NCBI GenBank assembly: GCA_013141125.1
Contig: JABFRO010000002.1
Location: forward strand, 546,905 to 610,904
Direction: 5' to 3'
Length of the DNA: 64,000 bases
From: Methylophilaceae bacterium
GTDB lineage: Bacteria > Pseudomonadota > Gammaproteobacteria > Burkholderiales > Methylophilaceae
The notes under the pieces are model-generated. The model ran no database searches, was not told the origin of the DNA, and was given only the letters and a program-made list of their open reading frames with translations. How positions within the stretch are numbered: position 1 is the first letter of the stretch; every line of letters starts with the position of its first letter. Shown here piece after piece: positions 26,476-35,894 of this stretch. The position numbers were made by a program, and so were the translations under genes.

Positions 26476-27618
26476 TTAAATAATTTCCAGATCGGCATGC
26501 AGCGAGCCAGCCGCTTTCATGGCTTGCAGAATCGCCAATAGATCCTGCGGTGTGGCACCGATAGCATTCAAGGCTTTCAATACCTCCGACAAAGAAGCAC
26601 CAGCTTGTAACAACATTACTTTGCCCGGTTCTTTTTTGATCTCGATTTGCGAGGCCTGGGTGGATATGGTGGTGCCGTTGGACAGTGTACCGGGTTGGCT
26701 GATGACAGGAACCGTATTGATAATCACAGAAAGATTGCCGTGAGAAACCGCGCAACTATCCAGTGTGACCGCCTGATTCATAACTACAGAACCAGTGCGT
26801 GCGTTCATGATGACTTTAGCCGCAGTTTTGGCTGGGCTGACACTTATGGATTCCAGCGCACCCAGAAAGCTGACTCTATCATTGGTGTTTTCCGGGATTT
26901 GTACACGAATCACGCGCCCATTTTGTGCGGCTGCGGTGTCTTTACCAAAGCGTTTATTGATGGCATCGACCACCAGGCTGGCAGTGGAGAAGTCTGAATC
27001 CATCAGTTCCAGATTGATATTATTGCCTTCACCAATAGCACTCGGTAACGCCCTTTCTACTGTAGCACCGGCAGAAATACGGCCTACACTCAAGTGATTG
27101 ACTTGTGTGGAGCTGCCGTTGGCGGAAGCGCCCACGCCGCCCACCAGCAAATTGCCCTGGGCGATGGCATAGACTTGACCATCCGCACCTTTCAATGGGG
27201 TCATCAGCAAGGTACCGCCGCGCAAGCTTTTGGCGTTGCCCATGGAAGACGCAGTGACATCCAGGGTTTGTCCCGGTTGGGCAAAGGCGGGCAGGGCACT
27301 GGTAACCATGACTGCGGCCACGTTTTTAAGCTGCAAGCTGGTACCTGGCGGCATATTAACGCCCATCTGTTGCATCATACTGAGCACACTCTGTACGGTA
27401 AAAGGCGTTTGCGTGGTTTGGTCGCCACTGCCGTCCAACCCCACCACCAAGCCGTAACCGATCAACTGATTGGAACGCACACCTTGTATGGTGGCTAAAT
27501 CCTTGATACGTTCAGCCTGAGCCGAATGAGCCACAAATAGTAGAGTAGCAGACAAAAACAGTGCGTTAGAAACAAGTGCTTTAATTGAGCGGATCAACAT
27601 GATTTTCCAAGCCTTCAT
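26476..27618 (-). CDS. flgI: Flagellar P-ring protein FlgI
   Basis: 380-aa periplasmic P-ring subunit. Signal peptide to about residue 35 (ends HSAQA), followed by the conserved ERIKDLATIQGVRSNQLIGYGLVVGLDGSGD and QTPFTVQSVLSMMQQMGV. A second in-frame ATG at 27600 (MLIRSIK) gives a more usual signal length, so the start is uncertain by six codons. Lies between flgH and flgJ in normal order. Confidence 0.95.
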   Translation of the reverse strand: MKAWKIMLIRSIKALVSNALFLSATLLFVAHSAQAERIKDLATIQGVRSNQLIGYGLVVGLDGSGDQTTQTPFTVQSVLSMMQQMGVNMPPGTSLQLKNVAAVMVTSALPAFAQPGQTLDVTASSMGNAKSLRGGTLLMTPLKGADGQVYAIAQGNLLVGGVGASANGSSTQVNHLSVGRISAGATVERALPSAIGEGNNINLELMDSDFSTASLVVDAINKRFGKDTAAAQNGRVIRVQIPENTNDRVSFLGALESISVSPAKTAAKVIMNARTGSVVMNQAVTLDSCAVSHGNLSVIINTVPVISQPGTLSNGTTISTQASQIEIKKEPGKVMLLQAGASLSEVLKALNAIGATPQDLLAILQAMKAAGSLHADLEII

Positions 27619-27631
27619 GAATTTTCAAGCC

Positions 27632-28318
27632 TTAAAGTGGAGCAAAACTCAGGAAAAAGCGCGCTAATAACATGATGACCTGTGCGGTATCCAAATGTGT
27701 TCCGGTACGATATTCAATTCTGGCATCAGCTACTTTGGAGGAGGGAATGTTATTGCCGATGGTGATGTAGTCCGGGTTAATCACACCGGAAAAGCGAACA
27801 TACTCAGAACCGCGATCAAAGGCGATCTGCTTTTCACCAGCGACTACCAGATTGCCATTTTCCAGCACCTCAATCACGGTTACACCTATGTTGCCATTGA
27901 AGTTGTTACTGGCGCTGGCGGCAGCTTTATCTTCATTTTTCATGGCAGAGTTTGCTGCCAGTGAGATGTCCGGGATAGGCAGAGGCAGGCCAATTGGCTT
28001 GGTAATAGAAGCATCCACGGATCCGCTTTTGCTGGATGAGCCCGCACCATTCTTGCCCGCAGAAGTGTTTTCGGTAATGTTGATGGTTAAAGTATCACCT
28101 ATTGCGCGTGCACGTCTATCTTCAAACAAGGGCTTGTAAGATTGGGCTTGGTAAATGCTGCCGCTACTGGCCAAGGGCTTGGCGCGTGGCAGCGGTTTGG
28201 CGGTCAATGGTGTTTGTACGATGGTCTCTGGTACAAAGGTGCAGGCGGCTGTAACAAGCAGAAAAGCCAGTAGCAAGCCTTTGCCAATAGCCTGAAAAAA
28301 TCCTGAGTAATGTTGCAT
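27632..28318 (-). CDS. flgH: Flagellar L-ring lipoprotein FlgH
   Basis: 228-aa outer-membrane L-ring subunit. Lipoprotein signal with lipobox VTAAC near residue 27. The mature protein shows GSIYQAQSYKPLFEDRRARAIGDTLTINITENTSA and the C-terminal VSGVINPDYI-like segment (VRFSGVINPDYITIGNNIPSSKVADARIEYR). Normal length and position between flgG and flgI. Confidence 0.95.
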   Translation of the reverse strand: MQHYSGFFQAIGKGLLLAFLLVTAACTFVPETIVQTPLTAKPLPRAKPLASSGSIYQAQSYKPLFEDRRARAIGDTLTINITENTSAGKNGAGSSSKSGSVDASITKPIGLPLPIPDISLAANSAMKNEDKAAASASNNFNGNIGVTVIEVLENGNLVVAGEKQIAFDRGSEYVRFSGVINPDYITIGNNIPSSKVADARIEYRTGTHLDTAQVIMLLARFFLSFAPL

Positions 28319-28341
28319 GTAAATACTCCTTGTATCCCAGA

Positions 28342-29124
28342 TTACATCTGCGTTAGTTTTTGCAACATTTGATCCGAAGTGGTAATCGCCTTGCTGTTGA
28401 TTTCGTAGGCGCGCTGGGTCTGTATCATACTGACCAGCTCTTCCACTACATTGACATTGGAAGTTTCCACGTAATTTTGTATTAGCAAACCCGCGCCATT
28501 GGTGCCGGGTGTATTGGTGTTGGCGGTGCCGGAAGCGGCGGTTTCCACATAAAGATTTTCACCTTTGCCTTGCAGGCCTGCTGGGTTGATAAAGGTAGCC
28601 ACTTGCATGGTGCCCACTTGTACCGAAGCTGATGAACCTGCTTGCGTCACCGATACCGTGCCATCACGGGCGATGGTTAAGCTTTCTATATTTGCGGGAA
28701 GCGTAATCGCAGGTTGCACTGGAAAGCCGCTGGAAGTAACTAACTGACCTTGGCTATCGGCTTGAAAAGAGCCGTCTCGGGTGTAAGCGGTAGTGCCGTC
28801 TGGCAGCAATACCTGAAAAAATCCGGCACCCTGAATCGCCACATCCTTATTATTGCCGGTTTGTTGTAGATTACCTTGTGTGAAGATGCGTTCAGTGGCC
28901 ACTGGCCTGACTCCAGTGCCGAGTTGCAGCCCGGATGGCAGCTGCGTTTGTTGGGAGGATTGCGCACCCGGTTGGCGGATGTTTTGGTACAGCAAATCTT
29001 CAAACACCGCACGTGAGCGTTTAAAGCCATTGGTACTGACGTTGGCCAGATTGTTGGAAATTACATCCATCTGGGTTTGTTGAGCATCCAACCCGGTTTT
29101 TGAAATCCATAGTGAGCGTATCAT
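28342..29124 (-). CDS. flgG: Flagellar distal rod protein FlgG
   Basis: 260-aa distal rod subunit. N-terminal motif [47 protein letters not shown] and C-terminal [37 protein letters not shown] are near-canonical, and family length (260) is exact. Exported by the flagellar type III apparatus, so no Sec signal. Confidence 0.97.
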   Translation of the reverse strand: MIRSLWISKTGLDAQQTQMDVISNNLANVSTNGFKRSRAVFEDLLYQNIRQPGAQSSQQTQLPSGLQLGTGVRPVATERIFTQGNLQQTGNNKDVAIQGAGFFQVLLPDGTTAYTRDGSFQADSQGQLVTSSGFPVQPAITLPANIESLTIARDGTVSVTQAGSSASVQVGTMQVATFINPAGLQGKGENLYVETAASGTANTNTPGTNGAGLLIQNYVETSNVNVVEELVSMIQTQRAYEINSKAITTSDQMLQKLTQM

Positions 29125-29171
29125 TTTAGTTCTCCAAATTGGGAATGACAGTCAACATCTTAGCGCGTCCA

Positions 29172-29915
29172 TTAACCAGCCAAGCTCAAGAGCTGACTGG
29201 CTTTATTGGCGTTATTCTCGGCGGACTGTAATAATTTCATTTGCATTTCAAATTGTCGAGCCAGACTAATCATGTTTACCATGGCATCTACCACGTTGAC
29301 ATTGCTGCCTTCCAGCGCACCGGAGATTACGTTCACATTGGCATCCACTTCTGCCGGGTTGCCATCTTTTGTGTCAAACAAGCCATCTTTACCGCGCACC
29401 AGATTTTCCTCGGCAGGGTTGACCAGCTTTAAGCGCCCCAGCACATTGATTGCGCCGGGTAAAGTGTTGTTGGAAACGGAAGATACCGTGCCATCTTTGG
29501 CAATGGAGATAGCTACATCCGGTGGAATGCTGATCGGCCCGCCGTCGCCTAGCACATTCAAGCCGCTAGCCGTTTGCAACATGCCGTTTTCACTGATTTT
29601 CAGGGAGCCGTTTCTGGTATAGCCTTCCGAGCCATCCTCGCGACTGACGGATAACCAGCCTGCCCCTTGTATGGCGACATCCAGTTCACGACTGGTTTGC
29701 TGAATTGACCCTGGTGTAAAGTCTGCACCCACAGTGGCATCTACCACAAAGGTGCGGGTGGGCAGGCCTTCGCTTTCGATGGGAACCGCGCGAAAGGAAT
29801 CCAGTTGCGCACGGAATCCAGTGGAAGTGGCATTGGCCAAATTGTGTGTGGTTGTAGCCTGTTGCTCCAGTATATGTTTGGCACCGCTCATGGCAGTGTA
29901 AATCATGCGATCCAT
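29172..29915 (-). CDS. flgF: Flagellar proximal rod protein FlgF
   Basis: 247-aa rod protein. MDRMIYTAMSGAKHILEQQATTTHNLANATSTGFRAQLDSFRAVP at the N-terminus and SNVNVVDAMVNMISLARQFEMQMKLLQSAENNANKASQLLSL at the C-terminus identify FlgF. Normal order flgE-flgF-flgG. Confidence 0.96.
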   Translation of the reverse strand: MDRMIYTAMSGAKHILEQQATTTHNLANATSTGFRAQLDSFRAVPIESEGLPTRTFVVDATVGADFTPGSIQQTSRELDVAIQGAGWLSVSREDGSEGYTRNGSLKISENGMLQTASGLNVLGDGGPISIPPDVAISIAKDGTVSSVSNNTLPGAINVLGRLKLVNPAEENLVRGKDGLFDTKDGNPAEVDANVNVISGALEGSNVNVVDAMVNMISLARQFEMQMKLLQSAENNANKASQLLSLAG

Positions 29916-29937
29916 ATAGGCTCCTTAATGCAACTTG

Positions 29938-31137
29938 CTACCTGAGGTTGACCAGTGTTTGCAGCACTTGATCCTGTGTTTTAATAGTTTGCGCATTGGC
30001 TTGATAAACCCGCTGTGCAGTAATCATGTTCACCAGTTCCGAGGTTAAATCCACATTGGAATCTTCTACAGCATTGGATTGCAGCACACCCAAACTGCCG
30101 CTATTGGGCGTATTGACTTGCGGTTGACCGGAAGTGGAACTTTCTGCCCAGGCGTTATTTCCCAGCGCTTGCAAGCCATTGGGGTTGGTGAAGTTGGCGA
30201 GCACTACCTGGCCAAGCGTAGCCGATTGTCCATTGGTATAGCTGCCCACAATAACGCCTTCTGCACTCATGTTGAACTTGGACAGTCGCCCGGCAGTGAA
30301 GCCATCCTGCGTCACGCTATTGACACTGAAATTGGTACCAAACTCGGTGCTGCCGGATAAATCCAGTGTGACATTGAACGGCGAAGTGGCACCTGTGGTT
30401 ACTGTGATTGGAATGCTTGAAACACCGCCCGTTGGCGCGACCCCTGTTCCCGAGAAGCCCAGTGTGGTGGCTAATGTGGCTGGTGTAACGCCATCTATCG
30501 TGGCATATACATCCCATGTGCCAGGGGCGGTTTTAACAAAATAACTTTGCAGGCTATGGCTAACGCCCTTGCTGTCATATACCGATGCTGTGGTTGAGTT
30601 GTTAAACGTTGTCGGGTCGGTCGCGTCAAATGAAGCGGTAGGTTTGGTGGTGCTGCGAGAATCCAGACTTAATAACTCCACCACTTTAGTCGTTGTCTTG
30701 GGTGGTAAATCTGAAGGATCAATTTTAATGTCAGTCGTGGCTCCGCCTGTCACTACACCGTTGTAACCTTGCAGTTTCTTATTGTCTGAATTAACGATAT
30801 AGCCGTTTTTATCCAGCTGAAACTGGCCATTGCGCGAGTAAGTGATGCTGCCATTTTGACTCAGAGGAAAAAATCCGCCGCCGTTAATGGCTATATCCAG
30901 TGAATTATTGGTGCTGGTGATATTGCCTTGTGTGAACTGTTGCTGAACCTTGGCGATTTTTGTGCCAATGCCAACCTGCGAAGCGCCGCTGCCATTTAGT
31001 GAGTTGGCATATACATCTGAGAAGATGGCCTGCGATTGCTTGAAGCCAACGGTGCTGGCGTTGGAAACATTGTTGCCTATCACTTCAAGATTCTTGGACG
31101 CTGCATTTAGACCGCTTAAGCCTTGTTGAAAACCCAT
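29938..31137 (-). CDS. flgE: Flagellar hook protein FlgE
   Basis: 399-aa hook subunit. GFQQGLSGLNAASKNLEVIGNNVSNASTVGFKQSQAIFSDVYA at the N-terminus, NGQFQLDKNGYIVNSDNKKLQGY, and the C-terminal SNVDLTSELVNMITAQRVYQANAQTIKTQDQVLQTLVNLR. The Thr/Gly/Ser-rich middle is the exposed hook domain. Follows flgD by 34 bp; a 20-bp inverted repeat TTGATT...AATCAA (31148-31167) sits in that gap. Confidence 0.96.
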   Translation of the reverse strand: MGFQQGLSGLNAASKNLEVIGNNVSNASTVGFKQSQAIFSDVYANSLNGSGASQVGIGTKIAKVQQQFTQGNITSTNNSLDIAINGGGFFPLSQNGSITYSRNGQFQLDKNGYIVNSDNKKLQGYNGVVTGGATTDIKIDPSDLPPKTTTKVVELLSLDSRSTTKPTASFDATDPTTFNNSTTASVYDSKGVSHSLQSYFVKTAPGTWDVYATIDGVTPATLATTLGFSGTGVAPTGGVSSIPITVTTGATSPFNVTLDLSGSTEFGTNFSVNSVTQDGFTAGRLSKFNMSAEGVIVGSYTNGQSATLGQVVLANFTNPNGLQALGNNAWAESSTSGQPQVNTPNSGSLGVLQSNAVEDSNVDLTSELVNMITAQRVYQANAQTIKTQDQVLQTLVNLR

Positions 31138-31171
31138 GTTGTTCCCCTTGATTTAGTAAATAATCAAAAAA

Positions 31172-31858
31172 CTAATAAACTTCTTTAACCACATTCATCC
31201 CTATCGTGCCCAGACGCGACAAATTGAGCTGTACACCCGCCGTGGCGCTGGAAGAAATACTGGCCACAGCGTCATAGCTCAAGGCGCTTGCTGCTACGTT
31301 CTTGCCAGCCAGTGTGGCCTCGACTTTGAAGCGGTAGTCGCCATCGGTAGCCACGGTGCCAGTATCTGTCTTGCCATCCCACGGCAGAGAAGTAATACCT
31401 GCGGTTTTGCTCCCCAAAGACAAGGTGCGTAAGGTATTGCCTCCACTATCCACAATGCTGACTTTGACGTTATCTGCCGAGCTGGGCAGTTCAAACGCCA
31501 ACACGCCTTTGCTGCTATTTAGTGCCAGATGATCGCCTGCGGTAAGTACCGTATGGCCTATCATGTTGGAAGCTTGCAATAATTGATTGGACTGGGTTCC
31601 GCTGACCAAGGATTCCAAAGTCGTATTCAGTTTTTCAATGCCGGTGACTGTGGATAACTGCGCCATTTGGCTGGTTACCTGCGCGTTATCCATTGGGTTT
31701 AATGGATCCTGATTTTTCATTTGTGTGACTAACAAGGTCATGAATCTATCCTGTGCCCCAGCTGCGGTGGAGGCGCTGGTGCCAGCTTTGGCTGTTGTGT
31801 TGCCATTCATGGTGGCTAAAACTGAAGAGGAAATAGTGTCGTTTTGTATTGCGCTCAT
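31172..31858 (-). CDS. flgD: Flagellar hook cap / scaffold protein FlgD
   Basis: 228-aa hook-capping protein. AQDRFMTLLVTQMKNQDPLNPMDNAQVTSQMAQLSTVTGIEKLN is the classic FlgD N-terminal block; the C-terminal Ig/tudor-like region shows LPWDGKTDTGTVATDGDYRFKVEAT. Normal length and order after flgC. Confidence 0.95.
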   Translation of the reverse strand: MSAIQNDTISSSVLATMNGNTTAKAGTSASTAAGAQDRFMTLLVTQMKNQDPLNPMDNAQVTSQMAQLSTVTGIEKLNTTLESLVSGTQSNQLLQASNMIGHTVLTAGDHLALNSSKGVLAFELPSSADNVKVSIVDSGGNTLRTLSLGSKTAGITSLPWDGKTDTGTVATDGDYRFKVEATLAGKNVAASALSYDAVASISSSATAGVQLNLSRLGTIGMNVVKEVY

Positions 31859-31912
31859 GGTTTATTTGCTCCTGCTGAGAAAGTTATAAATACTCATATT
31901 GTGTCGCAATCA

Positions 31913-32320
31913 TTATTGCTGGCCGATGGTGAGCGTTTTCATTAACATGGTTTTTACCGCATTCATGGTTTCCACGTTGTTTTGATAGGCACGTGAGGCG
32001 GAAATCATATTCACCATTTCTTCCGTGACATTCACATTGGGCATGGCGACATAACCTTTTTCGTCGGCGCTTGGGTTATGCGGTTCGTAAACCATTTTTG
32101 CGGGGGAGGGGTCTTCAATCACTTTTTGTACTTTCACGCCCGTTCCATCCTGTCCAGCCATAGGCACTGCTTCAAATACCACTTGTTTGGCTTTATAAGG
32201 CTGGCCATTGGCACTGGTCACGCTGTCGGCATTGGCCAGATTGCTCGCCACCGCATTCAGCCGCTGAGCCTGTGCGCTCATGGCTGAGCCGGAAATATTA
32301 AATACGTTGAATAAAGACAT
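31913..32320 (-). CDS. flgC: Flagellar proximal rod protein FlgC
   Basis: 135-aa rod protein. [32 protein letters not shown] and the ending [45 protein letters not shown] are canonical. Lies between flgB and flgD. Confidence 0.96.
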   Translation of the reverse strand: MSLFNVFNISGSAMSAQAQRLNAVASNLANADSVTSANGQPYKAKQVVFEAVPMAGQDGTGVKVQKVIEDPSPAKMVYEPHNPSADEKGYVAMPNVNVTEEMVNMISASRAYQNNVETMNAVKTMLMKTLTIGQQ

Positions 32321-32358
32321 TTTCTCTCCTGATAAATCTGGTTTTATTGGCCGACGGC

Positions 32359-32778
32359 TTAACCTTGCAAGACGCTAGTCAAATGTTTAATTTGTGCATT
32401 AATCATGGTTAGGCTGGCCTCATAACGAATCCCATTATCGGCAAATTGGTTGCGTTCAACATCCATATCCACGGTGTTACCGTCCACGCTACCTTCTATC
32501 ATTTTGCGATACTGTGGATCACCCGGCAGTGCCAAGTCATTTTGCATAGGCAATGGATTTGCGACTAGATGCGCCGGGTTGGTTTGCGTCAACTCCTTGC
32601 TTGGTTTGCTTGGGCCAGACATGGCACTTGCAAACGCCGCTTTAAAATCAATATCCTTGGCTTTGAAGTTGGGCGTATCCGCATTGGCGATATTGGAGGC
32701 AATCAGCTCCTGCCGCTGCGCTCGTACACGTAGGGCGGTCTGATGAAAGCCCAAAGCCTCGTCTAATTTGTTAATCAT
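32359..32778 (-). CDS. flgB: Flagellar proximal rod protein FlgB
   Basis: 139-aa rod protein and first gene of the flgBCDEFGHIJ operon. [30 protein letters not shown] and [40 protein letters not shown] are diagnostic. The 226-bp gap to the divergent flgA must hold both promoters; no clean sigma-54 (GG-N10-GC) site was found there. Confidence 0.96.
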   Translation of the reverse strand: MINKLDEALGFHQTALRVRAQRQELIASNIANADTPNFKAKDIDFKAAFASAMSGPSKPSKELTQTNPAHLVANPLPMQNDLALPGDPQYRKMIEGSVDGNTVDMDVERNQFADNGIRYEASLTMINAQIKHLTSVLQG

Positions 32779-33004
32779 TTGCTGTTTCTCCTGCTTTAAG
32801 TTTCAGATTGGCGCTGGCATCTTGAAATGCATGGGCTGTTCAAATAATCACAAGGTTCTTAACATGCAGACAAGTTTAGGATTAATCCTGTCATTTCAAT
32901 TCGGAGATAAGTGGGGAAAACACACGGCTTTTTAACGCTTAACTTGTTAACCGTCATCGTAGAATGCAATTTGAGATTTTGCCGATAGGCGTGGAGTGTG
33001 AATT

Positions 33005-33757
33005 ATGAAGAGTGATATGCCTAATAAAACCAAATATGATGAAAGTCGCTTTTGTAGAGTATTGGCGATGCTGTTGTGTTGCGTCGGGTTTAGCGCGCTC
33101 AATTATTCGCAATTAATGGCTGCGACTATCGAAAACCAGAATCCAGCCATAATTAAACAAAAGGTCGAAGAGTACTTGCTCATGCAAAGCCAAGGTGCGC
33201 CGGGCAAAGTGGTGGTGACCGTAGGTGCGATAGATCAGCATATAAAGCTAGCCAATTGTGCAGCCATGCAAGCTTCGTTGCCGACTGGCAGCCGCGCCTG
33301 GGGTAAAACTACGGTAGCCGTGCAATGTGCCATGCCCAGTAATTGGACAATTTATGTGCAAGCAAAAGTTAGTGTGTTGGCCGATTATCTGATTGCTGCG
33401 CTACCGTTAGCGCAGGGTCGTGTGATCACGGGCGGCGATACCACTTTCATTCATGGTGATTTGGCCAGCCTGCCCCCCGGAATATTCACTGATACCGCAC
33501 AAGTTATCGGCCAAACGGTAGCTAATTCACTTGGCGCTGGCACGGTAATAAGGCAAGAAATGCTTCGCAGCCCTGTCGCGATAAAGCAAGGCCAAGTGGT
33601 ACGTATGGTAACTTCTGGACAGGGCTTTAGTATCACTTCTGAAGGCCGCGCGCTGACCAATGCTAGTGTTGGTCAAGGGGTGCAGGTCAAGGCTGCAAAC
33701 GGCAATGTGGTCAGTGGCATTGCCAAAAACAATGGTGAAATAGAAATCAATTTTTAG
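33005..33757 (+). CDS. flgA: P-ring assembly chaperone FlgA
   Basis: 250-aa periplasmic chaperone for FlgI polymerisation. The signal peptide lies within the first ~41 residues (hydrophobic core VLAMLLCCVGFSALNY). The SAF-type C-terminal domain reads SPVAIKQGQVVRMVTSGQGFSITSEGRALTNASVGQGVQVKAANGNVVSGIA, with VITGGD upstream. Divergent from flgB, as in other flagellar loci. Confidence 0.94.
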   Translation: MKSDMPNKTKYDESRFCRVLAMLLCCVGFSALNYSQLMAATIENQNPAIIKQKVEEYLLMQSQGAPGKVVVTVGAIDQHIKLANCAAMQASLPTGSRAWGKTTVAVQCAMPSNWTIYVQAKVSVLADYLIAALPLAQGRVITGGDTTFIHGDLASLPPGIFTDTAQVIGQTVANSLGAGTVIRQEMLRSPVAIKQGQVVRMVTSGQGFSITSEGRALTNASVGQGVQVKAANGNVVSGIAKNNGEIEINF

Positions 33758-33798
33758 CCTGGAAAGGCCTTTTTGTTCAAAAAAGAATCAGCTAGTGT

Positions 33799-33825
33799 TA
33801 AAGTTTACCTAACTACAGCCGTAGA
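33799..33825 (+). promoter_or_regulatory. Sigma-28 (FliA) promoter of flgMN
   Basis: TAAA (33799-33802), exactly 15 nt, then GCCGTAGA (33818-33825), matching TAAA-N15-GCCGATAA at ten of twelve positions. It lies 49 bp ahead of the flgM start, where FliA-dependent FlgM expression is expected. Confidence 0.7.
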
Positions 33826-33873
33826 GCAGGCGTAGTTACTAAACTCTTAACATGATGAGGCAAAAGAAAACCC

Positions 33874-34188
33874 ATGAAAATTGATGACTCGCTGAAAAAA
33901 GCTTCCGGGTTAGCGACTGGAAACATTGAAGCTAAAACCGTTAAAAATGGTTCGGCTGCCAAAGTAGAGGCCAAAATAGAGAAAGGTGCTGTAGAGAAGA
34001 TTACACTCTCCACGCGGTCTTCCGAGTTGCAATCTTTGGAAACCAAAGCCGCCGCAGAAGATACGTTCGATGCTAAAAAAGTAGAGGCCATTAAGTCTGC
34101 TATTTTGGATGGCAACTTCAAAATTGATTCTGAAAAAGTAGCCGATGGCTTGATTAATACCGTGAAAGACTTACTCACTAATAAATAA
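33874..34188 (+). CDS. flgM: Anti-sigma-28 factor FlgM
   Basis: 104-aa FlgM, which holds FliA inactive until it is exported through the finished hook. The N-terminal third is Lys/Ala-rich and unstructured-looking; the C-terminal half VEKITLSTRSSELQSLE...FDAKKVEAIKSAILDGNFKIDSEKVADGLINTVKDLL is the conserved sigma-binding region. Located between flgA and flgN with its own sigma-28 promoter, so it should be auto-limited through FliA. Confidence 0.94.
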   Translation: MKIDDSLKKASGLATGNIEAKTVKNGSAAKVEAKIEKGAVEKITLSTRSSELQSLETKAAAEDTFDAKKVEAIKSAILDGNFKIDSEKVADGLINTVKDLLTNK

Positions 34189-34206
34189 TGAAATGATGGG
34201 AACGTT

Positions 34207-34653
34207 ATGACTTTTGAGCAAGAATTACAAGCTATCTCAAGTTTGGTAGAAATTCTTGAGCGAGAACAAAATAGTCTGATTAGTGCAGATATTAACCAAA
34301 TACGAACTTTGGTAGATGAAAAATCAAAAGTCTTGTATGCACTCCATGCATTTTCACAAAGTCGCTATCAATGGCTCGCAAAATTGGGGTTTGCAGCTAG
34401 TGAATCGGGCATGGCGGACTGGCTCTTAAGCTGTAATGAAGAAGCTGCTCAAGCGGCTTGGCTCACCATGCAACAATTGCTGGTGAAAGCCAAAGAGCTC
34501 AATCGCGTTAATGGCCTGCTTATTAATAAACATTTCACGCGTAATCAGCAAACTCTGAGCGCTTTGCAAGGCCAATCAGAAACTAGCCAGTTCTACGGCT
34601 CAAATGGGCAGGCTACTACGCAGGTGCGCTTGCGCTCAGCAATCATTGGATAA
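34207..34653 (+). CDS. flgN: Flagellar export chaperone FlgN
   Basis: 148-aa cytoplasmic, mostly helical protein that escorts FlgK and FlgL to the export gate. FEQELQAISSLVEILEREQNSLISADINQIRTLVDEKSKVL is the typical FlgN N-terminal helix pair. The last gene of flgAMN, 18 bp after flgM. Confidence 0.9.
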   Translation: MTFEQELQAISSLVEILEREQNSLISADINQIRTLVDEKSKVLYALHAFSQSRYQWLAKLGFAASESGMADWLLSCNEEAAQAAWLTMQQLLVKAKELNRVNGLLINKHFTRNQQTLSALQGQSETSQFYGSNGQATTQVRLRSAIIG

Positions 34654-34656
34654 TTC

Positions 34657-34686
34657 ATGACTAAATCCATAATTTGGATTCGTCAT
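34657..34686 (+). terminator. Hairpin after flgN
   Basis: ATGAC (34657-34661) with GTCAT (34682-34686) enclose AATCCA/TGGATT (34664-34669/34675-34680) around TAATT. No U tract follows, so it may be a weak terminator or a stabilising 3' hairpin. Confidence 0.45.
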
Positions 34687-34739
34687 CTGGCACATTGTTC
34701 AGCTAAACTTGCACGCTTTATAATTTAATAAAATTACGC

Positions 34740-35537
34740 GTGACTAAAGTAAATTCACTGCCCATAGGCATTTTTGATTCTGGTGTGGGTGGCATTTCAG
34801 TGCTCAAGCATATTCGCGAGCTGTTGCCGCACGAAAACTTACTTTATTTCGCCGATTCAAAATTTGCTCCCTATGGCAACAAATCCCCGGAATTCATACG
34901 CGCGCGCGCGCGCTATTTGGCTGGCTTTTTGATTGAGCAAGGTGCAAAAGCGCTAGTTGTCGCCTGCAACACCGCCACAGCGGCGGCGGTCAATCTGTTG
35001 CGTGAAAACTATGCTGTGCCTATTATTGGCATGGAACCCGCCGTCAAGCCCGCCGCTATCGTCAGTAAAACTGGTGTGATAGGTGTACTGGCCACTAGTG
35101 GCACGCTAAAAAGTGCACAGTTCGCCGCACTCTTGGAAAGCTACGGCCAAAATGTGCAAGTTGTCACGCAAGCTTGCCACGGCTTGGTAGAATGCATAGA
35201 GCGTGGCGAGCTGAATACACCAGCTACCAAAATCCTGCTGAATACTTACTTGCAGCCCCTGCTGGATGCAGGTGCTGATACCATCGTGCTAGGTTGCACG
35301 CACTACCCCTTCGTGCGGAAACTGATTGAAGAGCTGGTTGGTGAAGAGGTTATACTGGTAGACACAGGTGCGGCAGTTGCACGGCATTTAAAGCGCCGCT
35401 TGCTGCAAACAGATTTGCTGACAGGCTTAGACAAGCCAGGGCAGGCCAACTTTTGGACAAATAGTCAATCCGTCTGTGCAAAGCAGGTGATTTCACAGCT
35501 ATGGGGCGCGAGTGCAGATACGGTGATTTTGGATTAG
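34740..35537 (+). CDS. murI: Glutamate racemase
   Basis: 265-aa enzyme making D-glutamate for peptidoglycan. IGIFDSGVGGISVLKHI opens it; the two catalytic cysteines are in VVACNTATAAAV and VLGCTHYPF. Starts at GTG 34740. A (CG)7 dinucleotide tract at 34899-34912 encodes the IRARARYL stretch and is a slippage-prone site. Flanked by flgN and the convergent zinc-finger gene. Confidence 0.95.
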   Translation: MTKVNSLPIGIFDSGVGGISVLKHIRELLPHENLLYFADSKFAPYGNKSPEFIRARARYLAGFLIEQGAKALVVACNTATAAAVNLLRENYAVPIIGMEPAVKPAAIVSKTGVIGVLATSGTLKSAQFAALLESYGQNVQVVTQACHGLVECIERGELNTPATKILLNTYLQPLLDAGADTIVLGCTHYPFVRKLIEELVGEEVILVDTGAAVARHLKRRLLQTDLLTGLDKPGQANFWTNSQSVCAKQVISQLWGASADTVILD

Positions 35538-35602
35538 CTTGTTGCGTTGAAAATAGTTTACGCAGTACATGTCTTTATAATGGTTAAACTTCAGGGCACC
35601 TC

Positions 35603-35791
35603 TTAATGATGTCCCGCTTTTTCCCCTGCTTTTAATTTGTACTTGGTGCCGCAATATGGGCAGCTCGCATATCCTGTCGCTGCAATATCCAAAAATACTC
35701 GTGGATGTGAACACCATAATGCAACTTCTTTGGTTGGGCAGTGGAGCGGCAAATCTTTGGCACTAATTTCCAGTTCTTTTTTGTCAGGCAT
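35603..35791 (-). CDS. CHCC-type zinc-finger protein
   Basis: 62-aa protein with the zf-CHCC pattern: LHCPTKEVALWCSHPRVFLDI...GYASCPYCGTKYKL, i.e. Cys-His plus a CPYC pair that would bind one zinc ion. Related to the mitochondrial complex I accessory subunit NDUFS6 family and common as a small gene beside ilvE in betaproteobacteria. No catalytic role known. It lies 103 bp downstream of ilvE on the same strand. Confidence 0.85.
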   Translation of the reverse strand: MPDKKELEISAKDLPLHCPTKEVALWCSHPRVFLDIAATGYASCPYCGTKYKLKAGEKAGHH

Positions 35792-35894
35792 CGCGGTTAA
35801 CCCTAAATTAAACCGTCATTCTGATTTTGCGAGCATCTGCTTTGCAGGTTGTCTGCTTGGGACGCTACATCAAAATGACGGTGATCAATAACAC

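Noticed and set aside
31148..31167. TTGATT-N8-AATCAA between flgD and flgE as an FNR site
   Set aside because: FNR boxes need a 4-nt spacer; here it is 8 and the location is inside the flg operon.
32960..32990. GCCGATAG upstream of flgA as a sigma-28 -10 box
   Set aside because: No TAAA at the required 15-nt distance; TAGA lies 17 nt away, so the match is weak.
35590..35612. GGGCACCTCTTAATGATG resembling the end of the 20326 palindrome
   Set aside because: Only a short, imperfect match with no second arm.
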